A DNA stretch of 64,000 bases. It comes from SZUA-309 sp965232595. GTDB lineage: Bacteria > Pseudomonadota > Gammaproteobacteria > Pseudomonadales > Azotimanducaceae. Below the pieces are notes generated by a model that saw only the letters and a program-made list of their open reading frames with translations, was not told the origin of the DNA and did not search any database. Below are positions 45,531 to 52,827 of the stretch, piece by piece. Positions within the stretch are counted from its first letter, which is position 1. Each line of letters begins with the position of its first letter. Made by a program: the position numbers and the translations under genes. The DNA lies in contig OZ246983.1 in the NCBI GenBank assembly GCA_965232595.1, positions 1,364,001 to 1,428,000 of the forward strand, read 5' to 3'.

Positions 45531-46220
45531 TCAATCGGACTTGGAACCGACGAAGCGGTAGACCAGGGCGCCGAGCACCGCGCCGATGATCGGCGCCACC
45601 CAGAACAACCACAGCTGACCGATCGCCCAGTCACCCACAAACACAGCAACCCCGGTGCTCCGTGCCGGGTTCACCGAGGTATTGGTCACCGGGATGCTGA
45701 TCAGATGGATCAGGGTCAGGCCGAGGCCGATGGCGATGGGCGCAAAGCCGGCTGGCGCCCGGCCATCGGTTGCCCCAAGGATGATGAGCAGAAACATCAT
45801 CGTCAGCACCACCTCGGTGACCAGCGCCGCGGTCAGCGAGTAGCCGCCGGGCGAGTGCTCACCGTAGCCGTTGGCGGCAAAGCCGGCGCTGAGATCAAAT
45901 CCGCTGGCGCCGCTGGCAATCAGGTAGAGCACGCCACCAGCGAGAATCCCACCGAGCACCTGAGCGATGATGTAGCCGGCAAGCTCTGAAGCCTCGAACC
46001 GACCGCCTGCCCAGAGCCCGATGGAGACGGCCGGATTGAGGTGGCAGCCGGAGATGTGGCCAATGGCGTAGGCCATGGTGAGCACCGTCAGGCCAAATGC
46101 CAGCGACACCCCGAGCAGGCCGATGCCCACCTCCGGGAAACCTGCCGCGAGCACGGCGCTGCCGCACCCGCCAAGCACCAGCCAGAACGTACCCAGCAGC
46201 TCGGCGACGTATTTCTGCAT
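45531..46220 (-). CDS. aqpZ: Aquaporin Z
   Basis: An inner-membrane water channel. It has 229 residues and six membrane helices, with both NPA half-helices intact (HLNPAVS at 60-66 and SVNPARS near 185). The selectivity-filter residues Phe, His, Thr and Arg of E. coli AqpZ appear in the same positions (FGLTV, LIHLIS, TNTS, NPARS), so water rather than glycerol specificity is expected. GGAG is 8 bases before the ATG. It diverges from the ecotin gene. Confidence 0.95.
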   Translation of the reverse strand: MQKYVAELLGTFWLVLGGCGSAVLAAGFPEVGIGLLGVSLAFGLTVLTMAYAIGHISGCHLNPAVSIGLWAGGRFEASELAGYIIAQVLGGILAGGVLYLIASGASGFDLSAGFAANGYGEHSPGGYSLTAALVTEVVLTMMFLLIILGATDGRAPAGFAPIAIGLGLTLIHLISIPVTNTSVNPARSTGVAVFVGDWAIGQLWLFWVAPIIGAVLGALVYRFVGSKSD

Positions 46221-46336
46221 CAGTCTCTCCTCCCCAGGAAAGGGCCAGTATAGCCGATGACCCGGTGGCGTCGGCCCGGGCTGTTTAGGCGCGGCGGAAT
46301 GGGCGAACATGGCCTTCCACCGGTAGAGAAGACAGC

Positions 46337-46807
46337 ATGAAAACAACGCTCCTGATGACAGCCATCCTGGTACCCGTTCTGGCCGGCGCAGAGGAACGCT
46401 CGCCGCTCGATGCCTTTCCCGAGCCCGCCGAGGGCCAGGTGCGAATCGTGATCCCGTTGCCGGAGATGAGCAGGCCGGACGACAACTACGCGGTTGAGCT
46501 TGTCGTCGGGCGGGTAATCCAGACCGACGGGGTAAACCAGGTGCGCATGGACACCGCCTTGAACCCCCGGCCGCTGGAAGGCTGGGGCTACACCTACTAC
46601 GAGATGACGGGCAGCGGTCAGGTGGCCAGCACCCTCATGGCGCCGCCGCCTGGCGCCGAGACCGTCACTGCTTTCGTGCACGGCACGCCGCTGAACGTCC
46701 GCTACAACGCGAAGCTGCCGATCGTGATCTACCTGCCCGCAGGCTTCGAAGCCCGCTATCGGATCTGGGCGGCCGCCGCTGACTATCTGACCGGCCAGGA
46801 AGGCTGA
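46337..46807 (+). CDS. eco: Ecotin-like serine protease inhibitor (cysteine-free)
   Basis: A periplasmic inhibitor of trypsin-fold proteases. It has 156 residues: a signal peptide (1-18), then the ecotin blocks LEGWGYTYYEM, the reactive loop STLMAP (residues 98-103, P1 probably Leu100), and RYNAKLPIVIYLP with YRIWAA. No cysteine occurs anywhere in the product, so the Cys50-Cys87 disulfide of E. coli ecotin is missing and position 87 is Pro. The other family features are intact. Confidence 0.85.
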   Translation: MKTTLLMTAILVPVLAGAEERSPLDAFPEPAEGQVRIVIPLPEMSRPDDNYAVELVVGRVIQTDGVNQVRMDTALNPRPLEGWGYTYYEMTGSGQVASTLMAPPPGAETVTAFVHGTPLNVRYNAKLPIVIYLPAGFEARYRIWAAAADYLTGQEG

Positions 46808-46860
46808 TTACCGATCCGGGACTCTGCTAAATTGCACGAAGCTAACAAGGGGAGAAACTC

Positions 46861-47265
46861 ATGAGCATTACGGGACAGTGCCTGTGCGGCAGCGTGCAGT
46901 ACGAATTCGACAACCCGCCCGCCATGAACGGCGTGTGCCACTGCAAGAACTGCCAGCGTCAGGCCGGATCGGCTTTTTCCACGCTGGCCGGGGTACCCAA
47001 GGCGGAGTTCCGCTTCACTGAAGGAGAGCCGAAGCTCTACGAAGACACGGACACCGTCAGCGGCAACCGGGTGGAGCGCTGGTTCTGCGGCAACTGCGGC
47101 TCACCGATCTACTCTGCGCTGGATTCCAACGCCGACATGATCTTCCTGAAAACCGGCACCCTGGACGACACCAGCAGCTTCTCGCCGCAGTTTCACGTCT
47201 GGTGCGACAGCAAGCAGGATTGGGTGGACTTGGCAGAGGGCGTGCCGACGATGGCAACCCAGTGA
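46861..47265 (+). CDS. GFA family protein (glutathione-dependent formaldehyde-activating enzyme-like)
   Basis: 134 residues with the Cys-rich zinc sites of the family: CLCGSVQY near the N-terminus, CHCKNCQRQAG, and FCGNCGSPIY. A strong GGGGAG ribosome site precedes the ATG. Most members have no proven activity, so the formaldehyde label should be taken lightly. It converges on the OmpW gene. Confidence 0.85.
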   Translation: MSITGQCLCGSVQYEFDNPPAMNGVCHCKNCQRQAGSAFSTLAGVPKAEFRFTEGEPKLYEDTDTVSGNRVERWFCGNCGSPIYSALDSNADMIFLKTGTLDDTSSFSPQFHVWCDSKQDWVDLAEGVPTMATQ

Positions 47266-47278
47266 GGCCTTCGGCCGG

Positions 47279-47965
47279 CTAAAACCTATAGCCCAGGTGC
47301 AGCCCCCAGAGCAGGCCGGTGATATCCGCGTCCGTCAGCTTCTCGCCGTTGATCTCGAGCTCGCTCTCGTTCAGCAGGTAACGGGCTGAGGCGTTCAGCA
47401 GCCAGCGCTCGCTGAGCATGATGTCCAGCCCGAACTGGCCGCTGATCCCGAGCGCCGTTTTCATCTTGAGCGACTCGTCGGCGAGAAACTCCCGGCCTTT
47501 CTCGTCGAAGAAGAACGACGCCTGCAGGCCCGCCCCCAGGTAAGGCCGCCAGCGTCCGTTGCGATTCATGTGGTACTGGGCACTGAGGATGGTGGTCACC
47601 CGCTTCACTTCCCCAACGGTTCCGTTGCCGATCCCCGGACCGTGCTCGAATTTGAGCAGGTGCTTCGACGGCAACTGCACCATCAGCTCAACGGCCCAGC
47701 GCTCGGTCAGCATTCGTGACAGGTCGATGGACGCTCCCGAGCCGCTCTCCACGTCGAGCTCCAGGTCCGTGCCCGGCAACAGCACGTTTTCGAACTGCCC
47801 GTTCTTGCCCTTGGGGTGATACTTCGAGGCGCCGACCCGAACGGTCCAGTCCCCAGCGGCCTGGGCAAAGGCCGGCAACAGCAGCGTCAGCAGCACCAGC
47901 GAGGTACGCATATATCTCTGCGCAGAAACCCACCACCGCTTTCCACGCAAGTCTCGAGTGCTCAT
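47279..47965 (-). CDS. OmpW family outer membrane protein
   Basis: 228 residues: a signal peptide after a long charged start (hydrophobic core about 20-34, cleavage near AQA), then an eight-stranded barrel with the OmpW-type PTTxxxxY-like strand region and a C-terminal LGYRF ending in the aromatic residue used for outer-membrane sorting. The first ATG has AGGAGG 8 bases before, which decides the start; the ATG 18 codons later lies nearer the signal core. It follows the PAP2 gene by 12 bases. Confidence 0.85.
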   Translation of the reverse strand: MSTRDLRGKRWWVSAQRYMRTSLVLLTLLLPAFAQAAGDWTVRVGASKYHPKGKNGQFENVLLPGTDLELDVESGSGASIDLSRMLTERWAVELMVQLPSKHLLKFEHGPGIGNGTVGEVKRVTTILSAQYHMNRNGRWRPYLGAGLQASFFFDEKGREFLADESLKMKTALGISGQFGLDIMLSERWLLNASARYLLNESELEINGEKLTDADITGLLWGLHLGYRF

Positions 47966-47977
47966 CGATCCAACCTC

Positions 47978-48757
47978 CTAGTCCAGAACCACACTGAAAG
48001 TCAGCACCGCGCCGCCGGGCAACGGCGTGGCGCTGATCCGCATCGCCGGCTCGTCAGCCGACGAGATGAAGGCCTCCTCCATGAAGCGAGCGATGAAAGC
48101 GCCAATGGCATATCCCGCCAGCACGTCTGAAGGATAGTGCTTTTCGGCCTCCACGCGCGCCCAGCCGGTGGCTCCAGCTATGCCGTAGAGGCCAATCTGG
48201 CTCGTGCGGAGCAGCCAGGCGGGGGCATCCACGTAATCCAGGTTCGACACCGCCATCGTTGCCGTGGCGGTTGCCATGGAGGTGTGCCCCGACGGAAAGC
48301 TGGCGTCATCACTACCATCCGGACGGGTTCTGCTGGTCAGGGACTTGAGGCCGGCCACCGTCCCGCGCTCCAGCGCCAGCGTCGATAACCCGACCGCAAG
48401 ACCGCTGGCTCGATGCGCAGCGGAATCGCTGGGGACCACCAGCGCCGTCAGCAGGTAGCTGCCCGCCGCCAGATTCCGCAGCTGGTCGCTGGCGTTTTCA
48501 GCGTTGCTGCCGAACAGCGGCTGCTCCCGGACCGCCCACTCCGAAACCTCATCGTCGAGGTCCGTTGCCGCAAACACGACGGCCCCCGCCAGCGGTGCCC
48601 AGGTGTGCGGGCTGCCGAGCGCAGCACCCGCCGCCCGCGCCAGCCGCTGGCCGTCCGGCCAGGCAACGGTAGCGCCCCAGGAGCCTCTGTCCGTGATCCC
48701 GGCACAGCCACCCGCCAGCAGGGTCAGGCAGCAGATCATGGCTGCTCTCTTCAGCAA
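47978..48757 (-). CDS. PAP2 family phosphatase, probable lipoprotein
   Basis: About 259 residues. The acid-phosphatase motifs are intact: KSLTSRTRP (K-x6-RP), FPSGHTS (PSGH) and a third motif with R-x-E-x-E-K-H-YPSD. The N-terminus MICCLTLLAGGC is a lipobox-type signal. The TTG at 48757 with GGAGGG 7 bases before is preferred; the ATG at 48739 is also possible. Predicted substrates are phospholipid phosphates or other phosphomonoesters in the periplasm. It precedes and is probably co-transcribed with the OmpW gene. Confidence 0.8.
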   Translation of the reverse strand: MLKRAAMICCLTLLAGGCAGITDRGSWGATVAWPDGQRLARAAGAALGSPHTWAPLAGAVVFAATDLDDEVSEWAVREQPLFGSNAENASDQLRNLAAGSYLLTALVVPSDSAAHRASGLAVGLSTLALERGTVAGLKSLTSRTRPDGSDDASFPSGHTSMATATATMAVSNLDYVDAPAWLLRTSQIGLYGIAGATGWARVEAEKHYPSDVLAGYAIGAFIARFMEEAFISSADEPAMRISATPLPGGAVLTFSVVLD

Positions 48758-48800
48758 ATCGACGCCCTCCGCGCGGCGTTGCTGCACGTTGAGAAGACTT

Positions 48801-50174
48801 TTGCGGCTAAAATCCGCCAGTCCGTCCCTGCAGTGCGCAACGATCATCAACCACGATACCGCCGAGCTCTTCTGCATTCACCTCAAGCGGCACCGGCGCC
48901 CGCGGCGCTCCCGTGCCGGTTCTGCATGGCTGCGGGCAGGGGTCACGCTCAGCCTGGTCGGCATGTTGAGCGCAGCGCCACTGGCCGCGGCACAGCTCTA
49001 CGGCAGCGTCGGCCTCGGCTGGAACTACGCGCGCACGCTGTCGCTGCCGGACAGCTCGGCCCGGATTGATTACGACTTCGGGCTGCCTGCAGGCTCCCTG
49101 GCGCTGGGCGTCGAGCGGCAACGTTGGCGCTTCGAGCTCGAAGTCAGCCACCAGGAGAACGAGCCGGAGGTGCTCTACTTCCGCGGCACCGACCTCAGCC
49201 TCGACAGCCGGGAAAACGACCGCCTCTCGGCAACGAGCGTGCTGTTCAACGCCTACCGGACGTTCGAACTCGGCAGCGGCTTTCGGCCGTACCTGGGCGT
49301 GGGCGTGGGTCCAGCGAACATCGACCTCAAGTTCCGGGACGGCGCGACCGGCGCCATAATCGTCGATGACGGCACCTGGGCGGCAGCTCTGCAGGGGAGC
49401 GTCGGCGTCGACATCCCCATCACCCCCAACCTGGCCCTCGGGGTCGACTACCGCTACTGGCACGCGCCGGACTTCAGCCTGACTGACGCCTCAGGCGAGC
49501 GCCGCGATCTCAGCCAGAGCATTCACTCGGGATGGCTGCGGGCCCGCTACCTGCTCGGCGACGGCCGCGATCCGGTGCCAGCACACCCGGCTGCCAGCCA
49601 GCGTGCTTTTTTCGTCAGCGCAACTGCCGGCGGCGCCTGGGCTGTGGATGAAGACCTGATCGGCACCGACATACAGCTCGACGCCTTCAGCATCGGCCCC
49701 ATGGCCGCCCTGTCGTTCGGTTACGCCCTCCGGCCGCGCTGGCACCTGGCGCTGGAGCTGTCGCGGCGCCAGAACGACATGCAGATCATCGACTACGGTG
49801 TCTCCTCCGGCGAGGCCAGAACCGATGGCGATGTTCGCGCCGACAGCGTAACGGCCAACGTCAGCTACCGGTTCCGACCGGCGCTCGCCATCACGCCCTA
49901 CGCCGGAATCGGCGTTGGTGCTCATCGCACCCGCTACGACCTGAAGGATGCGACGGACAATACCGAGATCGTCCGTGACACCGCCTCCGGCTTCGTGTTT
50001 CAGTGGTGGCTGGGCTTCGAGTTCGCGATCAACAGACGCTGGTCTGCAAGCACGGACTACCGGATGTGGATAGGCGACGAGTCGAGCTTCGCGCTCAGCG
50101 ACGGTACCCAGGTAGAAGCCCGGCACGTGGTGCAGACAATGGCGTTCGGCATTCGCTACGCCCTCGCCCGCTGA
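48801..50174 (+). CDS. Outer membrane protein with two consecutive beta-barrel-like domains
   Basis: A tandem pair of OmpA/Opa-type beta-barrel domains. The first is about bases 48990-49570 (LYGSVGLGWNYAR to WLRARYLLGDG) and the second about 49590-50165 (RAFFVSATAGGAWAV to MAFGIRYALAR). Both have the GVGVGPxxxx and DYRxW strand patterns. The hydrophobic signal region is around 48950 (VTLSLVGMLSAAP...AAA). The start is unclear: TTG at 48801, ATG at 48738 (overlapping the antisense PAP2 gene) or ATT at 48876 are possible. Function unknown. Confidence 0.65.
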   Translation: MRLKSASPSLQCATIINHDTAELFCIHLKRHRRPRRSRAGSAWLRAGVTLSLVGMLSAAPLAAAQLYGSVGLGWNYARTLSLPDSSARIDYDFGLPAGSLALGVERQRWRFELEVSHQENEPEVLYFRGTDLSLDSRENDRLSATSVLFNAYRTFELGSGFRPYLGVGVGPANIDLKFRDGATGAIIVDDGTWAAALQGSVGVDIPITPNLALGVDYRYWHAPDFSLTDASGERRDLSQSIHSGWLRARYLLGDGRDPVPAHPAASQRAFFVSATAGGAWAVDEDLIGTDIQLDAFSIGPMAALSFGYALRPRWHLALELSRRQNDMQIIDYGVSSGEARTDGDVRADSVTANVSYRFRPALAITPYAGIGVGAHRTRYDLKDATDNTEIVRDTASGFVFQWWLGFEFAINRRWSASTDYRMWIGDESSFALSDGTQVEARHVVQTMAFGIRYALAR

Positions 50175-50204
50175 ACCTCAGCAATCGCAACTCAGGATTC
50201 AAAG

Positions 50205-50621
50205 ATGACGGCCTCGCTCCCTTCGCTACCCGCCCTGCTCGAGCCGCTGAACAACGCGCTGACGCCAGCGGTGCGGCTGGGTTTCGCCAACCCGCTGCCA
50301 CTCGGCGCCGGCATCGTGCTGCTCGAGGTGGTTGGCCGGAAGACCGGCATGACGCGCACCCTGCCGCTGGTGTGCAGCGACTACGGAACGCTGCTCGCTG
50401 TCAGCACGGTTCGCAGCAACTCCCAGTGGGTTCTGAACCTGGCCGCCAACCCCCGAGCCAACCTCTGGCTGCGCGGCAGGCCGCGCACTGTGCTCGCAGC
50501 GGTTTTCCGTGCCGGCGAGCGGATCGACCAGAGCGGCCTGCCGGACGATCTGCCCGGGCGGGCGGCACAGGCGTTCAGCGGCTTGTCAGGTTCGAGCGTC
50601 GCCCTGCTGCACCTGCAGTAA
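50205..50621 (+). CDS. DUF385 / deazaflavin-dependent nitroreductase-like protein
   Basis: 138 residues with the split-barrel motif LLEVVGRKTGMTRTLPLV, followed by AVSTVRSNSQWVLNLAANPRANLWL, the family hallmark. In actinobacteria such proteins use F420, but a proteobacterium may use FMN or heme instead, so the cofactor is unsure. The N-terminal helix (LLEPLNNALTP) is short. Between the double-barrel gene and the convergent M32 peptidase gene. Confidence 0.7.
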   Translation: MTASLPSLPALLEPLNNALTPAVRLGFANPLPLGAGIVLLEVVGRKTGMTRTLPLVCSDYGTLLAVSTVRSNSQWVLNLAANPRANLWLRGRPRTVLAAVFRAGERIDQSGLPDDLPGRAAQAFSGLSGSSVALLHLQ

Positions 50622-50652
50622 GCCTGGCGAATCTCGAGCCGGCGCACGGCCG

Positions 50653-52140
50653 TCAGAGGTAGCGGGCTTCCAGGTGCTGCTTGAAGAAGGCGGCGTCCAG
50701 CTTCGAGCCGGTGACTTCCTCGAACAGACCCTGCATGGTGGTCTGCCGCCCGCGGCCGTGCACGCGGGCACGCAGCCAACCGAGCAGCGGCTGCAGATCA
50801 CCCCGGGCGATCTGCCCGGTCAGGTCGTCCAGCTCCTGCCGGGCTGCCGCCATCCACTGCGCCGCACCGAGCGCGCCGAGCGTGTAGGTGGGGAAGTAGC
50901 CGAACAACCCAGCGTACCAGTGCACGTCCTGCATGCACCCATCCGCATCGTTACCCAGGGTCGAGAGGCCGAGGTAGTTCTGCATGGCTTCGTTCCAGGC
51001 CTCGGGCAGGTCCCGCACGGCCAGCGAGCCGGCGAGCAGCGACTGCTCGAGCTCGAAACGAAGAATCACATGCAGAGGGTAGGTGATCTCATCCGCATCC
51101 ACCCGAATGAAGCCCCGCTGCACCTGGGTCACGGCCCGGTGAAGGTTCGCAGCGCTCCAGGCCGGATCGGATTCATCACGTTCGAAGTGCCTGCGGATCA
51201 TCGGCGCAGCGAAGTCGATGAACTCACGGCTGCGGCAGACCTGAAGCTCCATCAGCAGAGACTGGCTCTCGTGGATGGCGGCGCCGAGCGAATCTCCGAC
51301 CGGCTGCTCCCGCCAGCCCACGGGCAGCCCCTGCTGGTAGAGCGCGTGCCCGGTTTCATGGCAGATCGCCATAAAGGACTCGAGAAAGCCCTCCTCGTGA
51401 TAGCGGGTCGTGATGCGTGTGTCGTCCGGTACCCCGCCACAGAAGGGGTGGTGACTGACATCAAAGCGACCGCGCTCGAAGTCGAACCCGAGCACACCCA
51501 TGGTCTCTTCGCAGAGCGATCGCTGCGCTGCGACCGGAAACGGACCGGACAGCGGCTCGGTGGGCAGCTTGCTAGCGAGCACCCGCTCGAGAAACTCCGG
51601 CAGAAAATGCTTCAGATCTGCGAACACCGGTTCGATGTCCTTGATCCTGAGCTCGGGCTCATAGGTATCGAGCAACGCATCGTAAGGCGCCAGCCCCATG
51701 GCATCCCCCAGCGCCTCGCCGGTCTGTCGCTCCAGGCTCACCACCTCTTCGAGCAACGGCCGGATAGCCTCGAAGTCGTTTGCCGCGCGCGCCTGCCGCC
51801 AGGCCTGCTCGCAGTTGAGGGTAGCCAGGCGGGTGGCCCGCACCAGATCTGCGGGAACAGCGGTGGCCTCCACATACTCCCGTTCGATGTTGCCGAGATT
51901 GGCTGACTGCCAGTCGTCCAGGCCTGTGCCGTCCGCGCGGGCGGTGTTCAGGAGCTCGCCGATTTCAGGGTCGCAGAGCCGCTCGTGAATCACGCTGGTG
52001 AGCGTGGCCAGCGCCTGGCCGCGGCCGGCGCCACCACCGGAGGGCATCATGCAGGCTTCGTCCCAGCCGCTGATAGCCTGAATCTCTCTGAGCCGGGAGA
52101 TCTCACTGAACTTTGCTTCGAGCTTTGCGTAGGCGGACAT
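50653..52140 (-). CDS. Carboxypeptidase, M32 family (thermostable carboxypeptidase-like)
   Basis: A cytosolic zinc/cobalt metallocarboxypeptidase. It has 495 residues. The HExxH motif is HETGH (about 261-265), with the family runs SGWDEACMMPSGG, SQSLLMELQVCRS and YFPTYTLGALGAAQW. The start is ATG at 52140 (MSAYAKLEAKFSE); an ATG 9 bases earlier (MSSMSAY) is equally possible. All features are those of a normal M32 enzyme. Confidence 0.93.
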   Translation of the reverse strand: MSAYAKLEAKFSEISRLREIQAISGWDEACMMPSGGGAGRGQALATLTSVIHERLCDPEIGELLNTARADGTGLDDWQSANLGNIEREYVEATAVPADLVRATRLATLNCEQAWRQARAANDFEAIRPLLEEVVSLERQTGEALGDAMGLAPYDALLDTYEPELRIKDIEPVFADLKHFLPEFLERVLASKLPTEPLSGPFPVAAQRSLCEETMGVLGFDFERGRFDVSHHPFCGGVPDDTRITTRYHEEGFLESFMAICHETGHALYQQGLPVGWREQPVGDSLGAAIHESQSLLMELQVCRSREFIDFAAPMIRRHFERDESDPAWSAANLHRAVTQVQRGFIRVDADEITYPLHVILRFELEQSLLAGSLAVRDLPEAWNEAMQNYLGLSTLGNDADGCMQDVHWYAGLFGYFPTYTLGALGAAQWMAAARQELDDLTGQIARGDLQPLLGWLRARVHGRGRQTTMQGLFEEVTGSKLDAAFFKQHLEARYL

Positions 52141-52242
52141 ACTGCTCATCAACTGGCTGCAGGGATCGGGAGTATAGAGGAGAGTCGCAGCATGTGGCCG
52201 TGGACCCACTGCCGGTGTCGGTTGCGATCGGCGCGGACGCGT

Positions 52243-52497
52243 TCAGTCGCCAGCGACGCTGCCAGACCCAGCGATCCAGCCTTCCGCAAAGGCCTCATGG
52301 TCAGGAACGACACCGTAGTGAACACAGGCGTTCTGGAATTTCAGTGCCTCGCTGGGCGGCTTGCCGGTTGCGCCCGCCAAGTAACCGGTCTCGTACCAGT
52401 CCGCATATAGACACTCACCGGGACTGAGGGTGGTGCAGCCACCCAGCAGCATTGCCGAGAAGCCGAGCAGCAGAGCGTTGCGAACCGTTGTAGCCAT
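52243..52497 (-). CDS. Small lipoprotein (DUF2799-like)
   Basis: 84 residues. The signal ends LLLGFSAMLLGGC, so Cys21 is probably lipidated. The mature part CLYADWYETGYLAGATG and CVHYGVVPDHEAFAEGW shows the paired Y/D-x3-GYxxG pattern of DUF2799. The ATG at 52497 was chosen; one at 52509 is in frame. Function unknown. Separated by 330 bases from the divergent giant gene. Confidence 0.65.
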   Translation of the reverse strand: MATTVRNALLLGFSAMLLGGCTTLSPGECLYADWYETGYLAGATGKPPSEALKFQNACVHYGVVPDHEAFAEGWIAGSGSVAGD

Positions 52498-52827
52498 CAG
52501 GGAGTCCATTCCATCCCGCACACCTCGGTTGAGGTGAAAAAGAGCAGGTGAGCTGAAGCCTAGAGACCGTGAGGCGTTGCAACCGCGAACCAGTTCACCG
52601 TTTCGTCTCGTCCGGGAAATAGCTTCCCCGTTCTCGCCGTTCAGCAGCCTGTTTGCGTGCGCTTGTAGTTCCCCAGGCCAGGTCATAGACTGATCGGCCC
52701 TTTTTGAAAAAGGGACCGCGGTGCACGGAGGCACGCGCAAGGGCCGGAAGAAGTGTCACGTCGGAAGAGAGACCCGACGAAGGAATAAAACACCGCCGCG
52801 CTCAGAACGAGATGGAATTGCGCTTGC
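52498..52827 (+). promoter_or_regulatory. Control region of the giant protein/CHAT/caspase cluster
   Basis: A 330-base stretch without a gene. A promoter-like pair TTGTAG (52663-52668) and TAGACT (52686-52691), 17 bases apart, points to transcription start near 52698. A 17-base near-perfect palindrome (CCCTTTTT-G-AAAAAGGG, 52698-52714) lies exactly there, as an operator or leader hairpin would. About 113 bases of possible 5' leader follow. A c-di-GMP riboswitch was considered, but the sequence does not match. The ribosome site before the giant gene is weak. Confidence 0.5.

Noticed and set aside
52698..52827. Possible c-di-GMP (GEMM) riboswitch before the giant gene
   Set aside because: The stretch GGAGGCACGCGCAAGGG resembles parts of the motif, but the conserved core and tetraloop/receptor arrangement are not present.
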